Shown one piece after another: positions 36,504-44,807 of a stretch of DNA of 64,000 nucleotides. The first letter of the stretch is position 1; every line of letters begins with the position of its first letter. A program made the position numbers and the translations under genes. Under the pieces are notes generated by a model. It was not told where the DNA came from and did not search any database. It worked only from the letters and a program-made list of their open reading frames with translations. The DNA lies in assembly GCF_050574275.1 (NCBI RefSeq), contig NZ_CP192260.1:3162001-3226000 (forward strand). Reading direction: 5' to 3'. The stretch comes from Virgibacillus_F flavescens. Its GTDB lineage: Bacteria; Bacillota; Bacilli; Bacillales; Amphibacillaceae.

Positions 36504-36956
36504 TTACAACTTGTTCATCCTGATAATCTCTCCTACATTATGTCCGACCCACACCCCGAAAAATGGCAAGGCATTAAGTGGAAAATCCAACCTTGCAGAG
36601 TTTATACCTTTATCAAAAATGAAACTGGTAATAATAACACCTATAACACTGAAGATGATAATTTCAGCAATTTTTTTTCGTTTCCAGCGTTTCTCCCCCG
36701 AACGATCTCGGTCAAATTCCTGCACCCGTCTTCTTGTCTTCGTACCAAAAGATCTTCCCGTTATTAGTGTGTACAGCGAGACAGCAACTGCTATCCATGA
36801 AAGTATACAAGCTGCTCCAATTAGGACGTAAGACATTCCGTTCTCAGCCATATAACCAAACAACACGAATATCAACAGCATGAAGAAATTGTCTTGGACT
36901 AATTGTATCTTTTTTAAATGTATAACCTCTCTTATATCCCATTGCGTCCCTTCCAT
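36504..36956 (-). CDS. Membrane protein, paralogue of 43260
   Basis: Protein of 150 aa with four helices (about 21-40, 44-62, 98-115, 125-140) and a basic loop FGTKTRRRVQEFDRDRSG. It shares start, loop and end (NVGEIIRMNKL) with the gene at 43260-43718, about two thirds identical by eye. Function unknown. Confidence 0.75.
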   Translation of the reverse strand: MEGTQWDIREVIHLKKIQLVQDNFFMLLIFVLFGYMAENGMSYVLIGAACILSWIAVAVSLYTLITGRSFGTKTRRRVQEFDRDRSGEKRWKRKKIAEIIIFSVIGVIITSFIFDKGINSARLDFPLNALPFFGVWVGHNVGEIIRMNKL

Positions 36957-37033
36957 CTTATCCTCCCTTTCGATTTTGCAACTTCTCCGCTATTCAAAAA
37001 AGACACATGCACAAAAAGCTACGCCAGTACTTT

Positions 37034-37636
37034 TTACGTATTATCAGTTACTCCTTCAATCATATCTAGATAGTGATTATCTATAACCGACATTGGTTCT
37101 TTTATCTCATTTAGAATTTTTTCTACATTTCCCGTGTTATCATCAGTATTTTGATGAATAATCCGATATACCTCAACGATCGCTTCCAGTTTATCTTTTT
37201 CTTCACTACTGATCGAATAAGATTGATTTTCTAGAAATTTTATCGTCATGCTGTAGATAGCATCGTCAACATGAAATAAGCTGTATTGGAGTATATCCCA
37301 ACCAGGTGTCTCATCTCTCAGATGTATCGTTGAAATGCCGCCTAAATATATATTTATACTGCTAGTTTCACCACTAACAATTCGCCACGAATTATCCAAA
37401 TCAATTTTTATTTCGCTATTTTTTATATCTTTTTGCAAGTTGACGAACTCCTCAAGCCTATCAGCCAAATTTTCGCCTTTAACCGAGATAACGGATAAGT
37501 AGTCTTGATTTCTATTCTGAGTTTGACGTTCCAGGTGTGAGTACTCTAATTGTTTACAAATAGTAAAAGTAATGAATGCAACAATTATTATTAAAAATAT
37601 ATATTTTACTGATTTTTTCACTTTTGATTTAGCCAT
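37034..37636 (-). CDS. Membrane-anchored protein, 200 aa
   Basis: One N-terminal helix at about 12-27 after a basic stretch (KSKVKKSVK), then an extracellular mostly helical domain (ADRLEEFVNLQKDIKN; SSEEKDKLEAIVEVYRII). AAGGGGAA precedes the ATG. Family not recognised; probably a single-gene unit within the small-gene array. Confidence 0.65.
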   Translation of the reverse strand: MAKSKVKKSVKYIFLIIIVAFITFTICKQLEYSHLERQTQNRNQDYLSVISVKGENLADRLEEFVNLQKDIKNSEIKIDLDNSWRIVSGETSSINIYLGGISTIHLRDETPGWDILQYSLFHVDDAIYSMTIKFLENQSYSISSEEKDKLEAIVEVYRIIHQNTDDNTGNVEKILNEIKEPMSVIDNHYLDMIEGVTDNT

Positions 37637-37710
37637 AAAATTCCCCTTGTTATAGTTTGAAACTAATTTTTCTGGTATTTTCTATACTATGTATTATTTT
37701 CTCAGCTTAC

Positions 37711-37793
37711 CTGCTTGAACGAAGCATGCCTTTTCTTTATTGAAGTAACGCACCCGTTCGTTGAAGAAGCATTTTCGTGTTTGCACCGTTAAG
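37711..37793 (-). repeat. Array-type hairpin repeat
   Basis: CTGCTTGAACGAAGCATG, then TTATTGAAGTAACGCACCCG, TTCGTTGAAGAAGCA and CACCGTTAAG. Ends at the stop of the next gene. Confidence 0.6.
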
Positions 37794-37795
37794 CT

Positions 37796-38497
37796 TTAGT
37801 TCGATTCTTTCTCCTGTAATTTTTTTACAAATGCATTTAGTTCCTTTTCCTTGTTTGATTTAAAAATAATACCCTTATCATCCGTAATGATATACGTTGG
37901 AGAATCGTCATATAACCCTAACAATTCTTTCGTATTTTTAACGTCATTCGCATTTGATGTCATCACCACTGTTTGAAATTGAAAGTCTTCCGTCACACCT
38001 GGAGTACCATATTTTCCGTTTTCGTCAGGTTTACGATTGTAAACATAAAGCCCATATTCCCCTTTGTCTACTGTCATTTCCGCAACAATTTCTTCTTTCG
38101 AATAAGGAATAACCGCTATCTGTTCTGTATCATAGGTGGGCAGTTTTTCATGGTTTTTAAAAAGTGTTCCAACCGTAACCAGTTCTTTTTCATAATCTCC
38201 TTTAATCTCGATGGATACCTTTTGTCCCATTTTTAAATCATTAAACGCATCTACTTTACCCTTTACTACTGTATCTTTCGCTGCTTGAACAAGAAACGCT
38301 TCAATGTTTTTTTCATTTTCGTCAAAAGTCATCGTTTTCATTTGGTTCTCTCTCAATGTATCCCCTACGTAAACAACAACTGTTTGAGCTTCATGGTTTA
38401 CCGCATGTATTTTTCCTTCGATAGAAACTGTCTCGTTAGTTGTACAACCCGTTAACAGTAAGCCTATAACTATCATGGTCCCAACATAAAACCTCAT
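37796..38497 (-). CDS. Lipoprotein, 233 aa
   Basis: Lipobox LLTGC at about residue 16, then an OB-like beta domain (IEGKIHAVNHEAQTVVVYVG, then VSIEIKGDYEKE) and a second alpha/beta domain with a thioredoxin-like look (FQTVVMTSNAND, then PTYIITDDKGIIFKS). The start is ATG 38497 after AAGGAGG; the longer frame would lack a ribosome site. No family named. Bounded on both sides by hairpin repeats. Confidence 0.75.
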   Translation of the reverse strand: MRFYVGTMIVIGLLLTGCTTNETVSIEGKIHAVNHEAQTVVVYVGDTLRENQMKTMTFDENEKNIEAFLVQAAKDTVVKGKVDAFNDLKMGQKVSIEIKGDYEKELVTVGTLFKNHEKLPTYDTEQIAVIPYSKEEIVAEMTVDKGEYGLYVYNRKPDENGKYGTPGVTEDFQFQTVVMTSNANDVKNTKELLGLYDDSPTYIITDDKGIIFKSNKEKELNAFVKKLQEKESN

Positions 38498-38670
38498 AAA
38501 AACCTCCTTATATTTAGTAACTGATAAAATTTTTTGAAGCAAAAGAAATGATTAAGAAATATATAACACCACCGACTATACCAAAACCAATAAAATACAC
38601 TTGAATAAATCCATAAAACTATTTCACATCCAGATAAAGAAGTCTAATCCTTCTTCAAGTATTCTGCTAC

Positions 38671-38727
38671 TTTAACTCAATAAGCCCCTGCCCTTGTTCT
38701 ACTAAAGCACCCGTTTGTTGAACAAAA
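38671..38727 (-). repeat. Array-type hairpin repeat
   Basis: TTTAACTCAATAAGC, CCTTGTTCTACTAAAGCACC and TTTGTTGAACAA arms. Ends at the stop of the 129-aa gene. Confidence 0.6.
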
Positions 38728-38733
38728 AATATG

Positions 38734-39123
38734 TCAATATTCTTCTTTAAAAGAATTCCATTTATCAGAATACTCCTTACCATTACTAATTATCAACTCT
38801 TTTGAAAGCACCTCCATATTTTTCAAATCATATTTGACAATATAATTTCCAAACGCTTCTTTATTTTTTGTTAACCCTCTTTCAAACTTGACAATACCTT
38901 CTGAATTTATTTCTGAACTGATTACAGTTTTATAGTCCTTGTCAACAAATGCCTCGAGAGCGGGGTTAAACGTTTCTAATTGCTCTTGTAATAGCATTTT
39001 CACTTCCTGTCTTTTTTCTTCTAATAATTTTTGGTTCGCCATAGAATTGTTTTGATAAAACATAAATACCACACTAAAAGCGACCAGCAATATAATAATA
39101 AAAAACACCAATTTATTTTTCAT
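38734..39123 (-). CDS. Membrane-anchored protein, 129 aa
   Basis: N-terminal helix at about 4-22 (LVFFIIILLVAFSVVFMF), a charged helical stalk (KLLEEKRQEVKMLLQEQLE), then a small extracellular domain. AAGGGGGATGG precedes the start. Function unknown. Confidence 0.65.
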   Translation of the reverse strand: MKNKLVFFIIILLVAFSVVFMFYQNNSMANQKLLEEKRQEVKMLLQEQLETFNPALEAFVDKDYKTVISSEINSEGIVKFERGLTKNKEAFGNYIVKYDLKNMEVLSKELIISNGKEYSDKWNSFKEEY

Positions 39124-39175
39124 TTTTCCATCCCCCTTAATTAAATTAACTTTTTTTACTGATATATACCAATTC

Positions 39176-39255
39176 CCTTGTTCAACTAAACTGCTCCGTT
39201 AGTTGAAGAAAAAGTGCGTTCCTTATTGAGCTAAAGCACGCGTTAGCTTAACAAG
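39176..39255 (-). repeat. Array-type hairpin repeat, full length
   Basis: Best-preserved copy. One palindrome has perfect 9-base arms TTCAACTAA/TTAGTTGAA around CTGCTCCG; after a spacer (GTGCGTTCC) a second palindrome has TTGAGCTAA/TTAGCTTAA arms around AGCACGCG. Confidence 0.8.
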
Positions 39256-39292
39256 CTGTGCCTTTAAAGGGCTACTTTCATCTATCATTAAT

Positions 39293-39505
39293 TTATTTGT
39301 GTTTAAAAGTAACTAAATTGCATTTTTCACATCTAAATGCTGGGATTTTACTTACTTTAAACATGGCATCTCCTATTAATACTTCACTTCCAGAATCAAA
39401 AAAGATTGAATCAGCCGATTCTGACCAACAAATTCGGCGAGGAGAAAAAATATACCCGTGCTTTACCTCATTACTGCATTCAGGACATCTTATAGCATTG
39501 TTCAT
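39293..39505 (-). CDS. Zinc-ribbon protein, 70 aa
   Basis: Two CxxC pairs (RCPECSNE at about 6-11 and RCEKCNLV at about 58-63), with GYIFSPRRICW after the first. This matches a small family of predicted nucleic-acid-sensing or structural zinc ribbons (PF20097-like). GGTGGC lies before the ATG. Confidence 0.8.
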   Translation of the reverse strand: MNNAIRCPECSNEVKHGYIFSPRRICWSESADSIFFDSGSEVLIGDAMFKVSKIPAFRCEKCNLVTFKHK

Positions 39506-39645
39506 ATTTAGTCATGCCACCTTTCGAATCTCCCTTATATTCATCTACTATTTTCCTTCTCAAACTTGCCTGCTCCGTTAGTCCCACCTCTTCATATTTA
39601 AATACTAACATAATATTCCATTAATAATATTGAATTTTCACAAAG

Positions 39646-39676
39646 AGAAAAGACGATCAATTTTGCTGATCGTCTT
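39646..39676 (-). terminator. Rho-independent terminator of the NUDIX gene
   Basis: AAGACGATCA pairs with TGATCGTCTT; minus strand ends in TTTTCTC. Lies 27 bases beyond the stop at 39703. Confidence 0.85.
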
Positions 39677-39702
39677 CCATAACTTGTTAAGCACCGTATG
39701 AA

Positions 39703-40161
39703 CTATTTAATAAGTTGCTCATTAAATACACTTATTGAATAGATGTTTTCTTCTAATAAGTTACCAATTACTTGCTTCATGACATGCGGTTCTCGTAAAT
39801 CCTCGTTTTTAAATGCTAAAAGATCATTAACTTTTATCCATTTACTGTCAGTAATTTCATCTTCTTCAAGATTTAATATACCTCCAGTAACCTCACCAAT
39901 AAAATGAAAGAAAATTACTTGATTGTTCGTATTACTGATAAAATTATATATTCCAGTCGTGCCAATCAGTTTTACATCTAAGCCTGTTTCTTCTTTAACT
40001 TCCCTCCGAGCTGAATAAAGAATGTCCTCACCATACTCAATATGTCCACTCGGAAAGTTCCACTGATCAACAGCAGTAGGTTTATTCTCTTTTATAATTA
40101 AGACTCTATCATTATCAAAGATTGATACACTTGCTACTAATACAATTCCAGTTTGAGACAT
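39703..40161 (-). CDS. NUDIX hydrolase, 152 aa
   Basis: Complete NUDIX box GHIEYGEDILYSARREVKEE followed by TGL, at about residues 39-61. Hydrolyses a nucleoside diphosphate linked to another moiety; substrate unknown. WNFPSGHIEYGE is typical of MutT/YjhB-like members. GGAGTAACGG precedes the ATG. It has its own terminator. Confidence 0.9.
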   Translation of the reverse strand: MSQTGIVLVASVSIFDNDRVLIIKENKPTAVDQWNFPSGHIEYGEDILYSARREVKEETGLDVKLIGTTGIYNFISNTNNQVIFFHFIGEVTGGILNLEEDEITDSKWIKVNDLLAFKNEDLREPHVMKQVIGNLLEENIYSISVFNEQLIK

Positions 40162-40267
40162 CCGTTACTCCTCAATTCTCTTTTAAAATTACATTTATCT
40201 TAATTATATAGAATAACTTATTCTTTACTAAGCCTAAAAGTAAACTTAGATTAAATTACTTAAGCCA

Positions 40268-40552
40268 TTATTTCTTACCTTTTCGTTCTAAAAATATAGG
40301 TGCTATATTTAGCAATATAGAAACAATTGTCAAAAACCAATATGCTTTTGCCATACCAGGTATTACATCCGATAACGCCGACCAATCTTCCACTTTTACC
40401 CACCGATTTAGATTACTGTAATTTGCACAGTTTGTTAATGCTGTAAATGATAATGCCATCGCCATAGCAAGCTTATAATCTTTTCCTGCTGCATACAAAA
40501 GAAGATTTATAAAAGTTAATACTATTGCAATAATCCCTAATGTTACCCACAT
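40268..40552 (-). CDS. Membrane protein, paralogue of 44506
   Basis: Protein of 94 aa with three helices (about 3-20, 28-44, 68-86). It is near-identical in protein and DNA to the gene at 44506-44793, including the start MWVTLGIIAIVLTFINLLLY and the RWVKVEDWSALSDVIPGM loop. A recent duplication within the array. GGAGGTATAG precedes the start. Function unknown. Confidence 0.78.
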   Translation of the reverse strand: MWVTLGIIAIVLTFINLLLYAAGKDYKLAMAMALSFTALTNCANYSNLNRWVKVEDWSALSDVIPGMAKAYWFLTIVSILLNIAPIFLERKGKK

Positions 40553-40660
40553 AACTATACCTCCATATATTTTTTAATTATGTCGTGATTGAATTCGCTT
40601 CCTCACATTTAAATATATTTACTATGTAAAAGTATATGCGCTGTTGAATTATCCTGATGT

Positions 40661-40717
40661 GATAGTTGAAGTAGAAATGCGTTCCTTATTGAACTAATGT
40701 AACCGTTCATTTAACAA
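40661..40717 (-). repeat. Array-type hairpin repeat
   Basis: GATAGTTGAAGTAG, TGCGTTCCTTATTGAACTAA and ACCGTTCATTTAAC. A diverged copy. Confidence 0.6.
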
Positions 40718-40721
40718 TTCA

Positions 40722-40988
40722 TTAGTTGTTACTCTCTTTTTCAAAGTCTTTTTCATAAGTTTCTGCTTGCTCTAAAGGGTCAATCGAATTATCATTACTA
40801 AACCGACCAAAGTGTCTGTCAGGATGACCTAACATATAAGAGTATTTTTGTAGACGAATTTGCCTAATAATAAGTGATACGAAGGCACCCCCAATTGATA
40901 TCAGTAATCCAGATTTGTAATTTAAAAATAATGATAGAAACAACAGAATTAATGATGGAACTCCAATCATCAATTGGATTTTTTTCAT
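40722..40988 (-). CDS. Small membrane protein, 88 aa
   Basis: Two helices at about 4-24 and 28-45, then a basic and polar tail (RQIRLQKYSYMLGHPDRHFG) ending in acidic residues. ATG 40988 sits behind GGATG; the longer frame starts in repeat sequence. Family not recognised. Confidence 0.65.
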   Translation of the reverse strand: MKKIQLMIGVPSLILLFLSLFLNYKSGLLISIGGAFVSLIIRQIRLQKYSYMLGHPDRHFGRFSNDNSIDPLEQAETYEKDFEKESNN

Positions 40989-41064
40989 TGGATCTAACAT
41001 CCTTTCATAAATAACTCGAAAATTGAATGAAACTTTTCTCCCAAATAATAAAGCAATCGTCCCT

Positions 41065-41103
41065 CTTTGTTCGAGAAACGCACCCGTTAGCACAATAAGG
41101 CTA
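41065..41103 (-). repeat. Array-type hairpin repeat, short copy
   Basis: TTTGTTCGAGAAACGCACCC and GTTAGCACAATAAGG. Confidence 0.5.
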
Positions 41104-41201
41104 TTCTAATATAGAAACAGTGCTTTACAGTTTATTTAATCTTTAAATACACATCAGCAAATATCTGACTTAACGAGTGCCTTCTTTCTTCGCTCAATAT
41201 A

Positions 41202-41345
41202 TTATTTTCTTTCTAGCAAATAATCCATTTTCTTTTCAATTTCTTCTAAACGTCTTCGATTATATAATCCCAATAAAATTAATACTAGAAAAAGCATTGG
41301 AAATCCTACAACTACAAGTAACATAAATAATTGTTCTGCTATCAT
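41202..41345 (-). CDS. Single-helix mini-protein, 47 aa
   Basis: AGGAGG lies before the ATG at 41345. One membrane helix (about 5-27: QLFMLLVVVGFPMLFLVLIL) then a charged coiled tail (YNRRRLEEIEKKMDYLLERK). The shape matches the mini-protein at 46471 (helix plus coiled coil), suggesting a class of small membrane-bound coils. Confidence 0.65.
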   Translation of the reverse strand: MIAEQLFMLLVVVGFPMLFLVLILLGLYNRRRLEEIEKKMDYLLERK

Positions 41346-41463
41346 CCTAATTCCTCCTAAACCATAACCTTTATACATAATAGATGGTAAAGTACATTAA
41401 AATTTTCTTCCTCTGCTAGAGTTGAAAACTGTTATTTCTTCTTAACCCCTAACAACCCCAAAA

Positions 41464-41586
41464 TCAAAAAAATGGATCATATAAATTACCAAAGAAACCA
41501 CTTGATTCGAATTCAGGAACTTCGCCAGCCATGTTCCGAGAAGAACATCCCGAACTGTATAATAATAAATAAATACCTGTAATCTT
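41464..41586 (-). pseudogene. Remnant of a small lipoprotein
   Basis: Frame KITGIYLLLYSSGCSSRNMA with a lipobox-like SSGC, continuing about 20 residues to a TGA. It has no start codon (TGTAAG where an ATG is expected) and a stop lies upstream. The rest of the 41346-41720 gap contains only this and a repeat. Confidence 0.4.
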
Positions 41587-41650
41587 ACAAAACTTTGTTT
41601 CTATATTCCCTTCGCATTCCAGAAATTAATTTCAACTTTTTTATTCAATA

Positions 41651-41716
41651 ATCCTGCTGATTTAGTGGAACAAGGTGCAATTCCTTATTCAATGAAAGCA
41701 TCCGATAGTTGAAAAG
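41651..41716 (-). repeat. Array-type hairpin repeat
   Basis: CTGCTGATTTAGTGGAACAAGG, then GTGCAATTCCTTATTCAATG and ATCCGATAGTTGAAAAG. Confidence 0.6.
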
Positions 41717-41720
41717 CTTT

Positions 41721-41891
41721 TTACAATTTGAAATTGATTTGTAGTTTTTTTCTTAGAAAGTGTAAAAAGAAAATAAAGATAGTAACTATTATTAGGAATG
41801 CTGGATTCCCAATCATTCCAGAAAATCTAAGTAGAAGAATAACGCAAAAAAATGAGATACCGATAGTAAAATATAAACCTAATCTACTCAT
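41721..41891 (-). CDS. Small membrane protein, 56 aa
   Basis: AAAGGAGAG precedes the ATG at 41891. Two hydrophobic helices (about 4-21 and 27-44) and a basic tail (LRKKLQINFKL). Bounded by hairpin repeats on both sides, so it forms a single cassette-like unit. Confidence 0.65.
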   Translation of the reverse strand: MSRLGLYFTIGISFFCVILLLRFSGMIGNPAFLIIVTIFIFFLHFLRKKLQINFKL

Positions 41892-41907
41892 AAACTCTCC
41901 TTTCCAA

Positions 41908-41939
41908 TTACACTAAACTGCTCCGTTAGTTGAAGAAGC
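41908..41939 (-). repeat. Array-type hairpin repeat, half copy
   Basis: CACTAAACTGCTCCG and TTAGTTGAAGAA: the same palindrome as in 39176-39255. Confidence 0.65.
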
Positions 41940-41949
41940 AAAACATTTA

Positions 41950-42036
41950 TTATTCCTCTTTTATCAAAATTGCCCTTGAAGCTTCTAATGTTATTAATTG
42001 TCCTCCTAACATAAAAACTGCCACTATTATTATCAA
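41950..42036 (-). CDS. Possible single-helix mini-protein, 28 aa
   Basis: TTG start at 42036 with GGAGG about 15 bases upstream; one hydrophobic helix (IIIVAVFMLGGQLITL) and a basic/acidic tail. An ATG eight bases before it opens a different frame, so a small indel may have broken a slightly longer protein. Confidence 0.3.
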   Translation of the reverse strand: MIIIVAVFMLGGQLITLEASRAILIKEE

Positions 42037-42103
42037 ATCTCATAAAAAACCTCCATTTTATTTAACAATACTTTTCAACAAAACGCACCTTCAGTGGAAG
42101 TAC

Positions 42104-42568
42104 TTACTTTTTGCCACGATTTCTCTTTAGAATTTTATAAACGAGAATACCAGCTAAAATACCCAATACTAAATAAATATAGATCTTAACATTGCCTTGT
42201 TCATAAAAAACTCTTTTAAATTCATATTTTTCTTCTCTATTTGCCTTTATATATCGACCATCAGATTCTTCAATGGCTATTGCTTCGTCCGTACTAACTC
42301 CTTCAATTGAATAGTATTTAGTACCTTTCTTATAAGCATTAGAGAAGTTGCCAGAATACTGTTCCATATCCGAATATCTTGTGACATGTCCAATTTCATC
42401 ACCAATTTCTGTTGCATATTCATCATCACTTATCACATAAATATACCCGTCCCACACTACAAATGGGTATGCCCAAGATGTTGCCATTGCCTTACTTGGA
42501 GCAAAAGAAGTTAATAAAACAAATAATACCGTAATCAATAGTACATTCTTATATCTCAAACAAATCAC
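42104..42568 (-). CDS. Secreted, C-terminally anchored membrane protein, 154 aa
   Basis: N-terminal signal peptide (about 8-30, SKAMATSWA cleavage region), an extracellular region with GYIYVISDDEYATEIG and YSIEGVSTDEAIAIEE, then one helix at about 128-145 and a basic tail KILKRNRGKK. This type-I-like topology suits a sensor or surface protein. Family not recognised. Confidence 0.7.
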   Translation of the reverse strand: MICLRYKNVLLITVLFVLLTSFAPSKAMATSWAYPFVVWDGYIYVISDDEYATEIGDEIGHVTRYSDMEQYSGNFSNAYKKGTKYYSIEGVSTDEAIAIEESDGRYIKANREEKYEFKRVFYEQGNVKIYIYLVLGILAGILVYKILKRNRGKK

Positions 42569-42618
42569 CCCTACTTGGAATTGACTTTTGTTGCTTGTAT
42601 AAGTGTCAATGATTGTTT

Positions 42619-42648
42619 TGTTTCACTAACTTGCTTCGTTAGTAAAAT
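42619..42648 (-). repeat. Array-type hairpin repeat, half copy
   Basis: GTTTCACTAACTTGCTTCG and TTAGTAAAATTT. Confidence 0.45.
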
Positions 42649-42652
42649 TTGA

Positions 42653-43048
42653 TTAAATATCTCTTCCCAAAATGGTTTTCACTCGCTCTTGCTCTTCACC
42701 CTTATCCAAGTATTCAAAAAATCCAAGTCGGTTTCCCCAAGGATCAGTAAATGTTCCCCATTTTACTGGAACTTCTGGTCTTGCATGTATCTCAAAGCTA
42801 TCAATAGTAAGTTCTTTTACAAGTCTTTCTCTTTCCGCCTCAATATTTGCAACACCTAATCGTAAAGGACCATTCGCTTCGGTAAGATTACCTTCTGCTA
42901 CTTGTAACCAACAACCAGGAATAAGTTCCCACTCTGCAAAACCGTCGTGTGGAATAAAGTCGGGTTTTTTATTTAAAAGTGTTTCATACCACTTTTGTCC
43001 TTCTTTAATAGAAGATACTCGTATTTGAGTAGTCATCTCAAAAATCAT
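42653..43048 (-). CDS. VOC (glyoxalase/bleomycin resistance-like) protein, 131 aa
   Basis: One vicinal-oxygen-chelate module pair: IRVSSIKEGQKWYETLLNKKPDF at the start and FTDPWGNRLGFFEY at the end, the latter being the usual metal/substrate-side strand. Relatives bind drugs or catalyse isomerisation with a divalent metal. The substrate cannot be told. GGAGGGGT precedes the start. Confidence 0.88.
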   Translation of the reverse strand: MIFEMTTQIRVSSIKEGQKWYETLLNKKPDFIPHDGFAEWELIPGCWLQVAEGNLTEANGPLRLGVANIEAERERLVKELTIDSFEIHARPEVPVKWGTFTDPWGNRLGFFEYLDKGEEQERVKTILGRDI

Positions 43049-43074
43049 ATAAACCCCTCCGAATTGTGTTATAT

Positions 43075-43102
43075 AAACGCTTACATCCGTTAATGAAAAT
43101 CA
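43075..43102 (-). repeat. Array repeat, second subtype
   Basis: AAACGCTTACATCCGTTAAT followed by GAAAATCA; the same text with two changes recurs at 46425-46453. Confidence 0.6.
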
Positions 43103-43246
43103 CTTGCCATATTTCCATCCAATTAGTGAAACAATTAGTCCAACTGCTGAAATCCCAAGACCAAATGATGTTGCTGAACCACTTGATGTTAGAATAAAAG
43201 CTATACCAAATAATGATATGGAAATACCTAAAAGTAATAAACGCAT
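43100..43246 (-). CDS. Small membrane protein, 48 aa
   Basis: GGGAGGAAG precedes the ATG at 43246. Two hydrophobic stretches (about 3-19 and 27-43) split by SSGSATS. Its stop overlaps the subtype-2 array repeat. Confidence 0.6.
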   Translation of the reverse strand: MRLLLLGISISLFGIAFILTSSGSATSFGLGISAVGLIVSLIGWKYGK

Positions 43247-43259
43247 AACTTCCTCCCTA

Positions 43260-43718
43260 TTACTCTCTCAACTTGTTCATTCTAACAATCTCTCCTATAT
43301 TAGAGCCTACCCATACCCCAATAATTGGATAGGCATTAAGTGGAAACTCCACCCTTGCAGAGTTTATACCCATAACAAAAATTAAGACTGTAATAAAAAC
43401 AGCGAAAGCAATCATGGCGACATTCCCAATTAATTGATGTCGCTTCCAACTTTTCTCTCCAGTACGTTTTCTATCAAATTCCTGTACCCGTCTATGTGTC
43501 TTCGTACCAAAATGTCTTCCTGTTATTAATGTGTACAGCGAGATAACTACAATAACCCATATAAGTGCACAAGATAATCCAATAAGGATGGATGACTCTC
43601 CGTTCTCAGCAAGATAGGCAAACAGCACAACATACAACAGCATGAAGAAATTGCTTTGGACTAATTGTATCTTTTTTAAATGCTTAATTTCTTGAATATC
43701 CCATTGTATTTCATCCAT
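43260..43718 (-). CDS. Membrane protein, paralogue of 36504
   Basis: Protein of 152 aa with four helices and the same FGTKTHRRVQEFDRKRTG loop and GEIVRMNKL end as the gene at 36504. It begins DEIQWDIQEIKHLKKIQ with GGAGG upstream. Function unknown. The two copies lie 7 kb apart in the same array and orientation. Confidence 0.75.
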   Translation of the reverse strand: MDEIQWDIQEIKHLKKIQLVQSNFFMLLYVVLFAYLAENGESSILIGLSCALIWVIVVISLYTLITGRHFGTKTHRRVQEFDRKRTGEKSWKRHQLIGNVAMIAFAVFITVLIFVMGINSARVEFPLNAYPIIGVWVGSNIGEIVRMNKLRE

Positions 43719-43837
43719 TTTATCCTCCCTTTCGAATTGAGAACTCCTTTAACTCTACTTCTCTGAGTGAGAAAGTCTCGAACACTTTAAAGCCGTAAAA
43801 TGAAAAATAGTAATATAAAACCAATTGTCATAACCTT

Positions 43838-44104
43838 TTATTCGTCAATATTAAGCATCTTGTAATAAGTGAAAATAATGGTGGCAAGACCAATCCCGAA
43901 AAGTATACTTCCAGCAGCCAAGAAAGTATTTGTATAGCCTTCAATTACAATTTGGTATTTTCCAGTATCTGCTCCACCTTCATTGCGTAGCCAATTTAAA
44001 GCAACTGATTTTCCAAAATACACACTGAAAAATAGTAATATTAAACCAATTCCAGTTATTAAAGAACCTAAAGCAACTAAACCTTTTAATTTATCTTTTC
44101 TCAT
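43838..44104 (-). CDS. Small membrane protein, 88 aa
   Basis: Two helices (about 8-28 and 58-78) around a short extracellular loop LNWLRNEGGADTGKYQIVIE. GGAGGAAG precedes the ATG. Family not recognised. Confidence 0.65.
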   Translation of the reverse strand: MRKDKLKGLVALGSLITGIGLILLFFSVYFGKSVALNWLRNEGGADTGKYQIVIEGYTNTFLAAGSILFGIGLATIIFTYYKMLNIDE

Positions 44105-44126
44105 TTTACTTCCTCCAATCTCTTCT

Positions 44127-44181
44127 TTTACTAAACTGCTCCATTAGTTCAATAAGTCATGCCTTCCTATTCAAGTAAAAC
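44127..44181 (-). repeat. Array-type hairpin repeat
   Basis: TTACTAAACTGCTCCATTAG, TTCAATAAGTCATGCC and TTCCTATTCAAGTAAAAC. Confidence 0.65.
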
Positions 44182-44188
44182 TAATAAA

Positions 44189-44449
44189 TCAATTAATCAC
44201 AATAAAAACTGCACACAATCCTAAGCCTATCCACGTAAAACCCATGATTTTGTCTTCTTTTTTTATAGTATTTATTCCTATAGCAAAACACATCAACGAT
44301 AAATGAGAATAAAATATGTATGCAGGTAACTCGTTAATATAAATATGATAGAGATAAATACCAATGGTCAAGAGTACAAGATAATGAAATATCCAAAACT
44401 TAAAGTGGAATAATACTTTATTAAAAAAATCAAAAATACCTTTCAACAA
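44189..44449 (-). CDS. Small membrane protein, 86 aa
   Basis: Three helices (about 15-33, 40-58, 66-84) with the INTIKKEDKIMGFTWIGLGL ending that resembles the genes at 31086 and 48529 (IKDRSKSGYLYIV; IKKGKKIEGYLYTF). These may form one loose family of mini membrane proteins. Confidence 0.65.
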   Translation of the reverse strand: MLKGIFDFFNKVLFHFKFWIFHYLVLLTIGIYLYHIYINELPAYIFYSHLSLMCFAIGINTIKKEDKIMGFTWIGLGLCAVFIVIN

Positions 44450-44505
44450 AATACCTCCTTAGACCCGTTCGCTATACAAAAAGACCTACACAATAATGGC
44501 ATAAG

Positions 44506-44793
44506 TCATTTTTTCTTACCTCTTCGTTCCAAAAATATAGGTGCTATATTCAGCAAGATAGAAACAATTGTCAAAAACCAAAATGCCCTTGCAATACCAG
44601 GTATTACATCCGATAACGCCGACCAATCTTCCGCTTTTACCCACCGAGTTAGGAAACTGTAATCTGCACAAACTGTTAATGCTGTAAATGATAATGCCAA
44701 CGCCATAGCAAGCTTATAATCCTTTCCTGCTGCATACAAAAGAAGGTTTATAACAGTTAATACTATTGCAATAATCCCTAATGTTAGCCACAT
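44506..44793 (-). CDS. Membrane protein, paralogue of 40268
   Basis: Protein of 95 aa, near-identical to the gene at 40268-40552; differences include RWVKAEDW, GIARAFW and an extra C-terminal Lys. GGAGGTATAG precedes the ATG. It is 14 bases downstream of the M23 peptidase gene. Confidence 0.78.
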   Translation of the reverse strand: MWLTLGIIAIVLTVINLLLYAAGKDYKLAMALALSFTALTVCADYSFLTRWVKAEDWSALSDVIPGIARAFWFLTIVSILLNIAPIFLERRGKKK

Positions 44794-44807
44794 TACTATA
44801 CCTCCAT

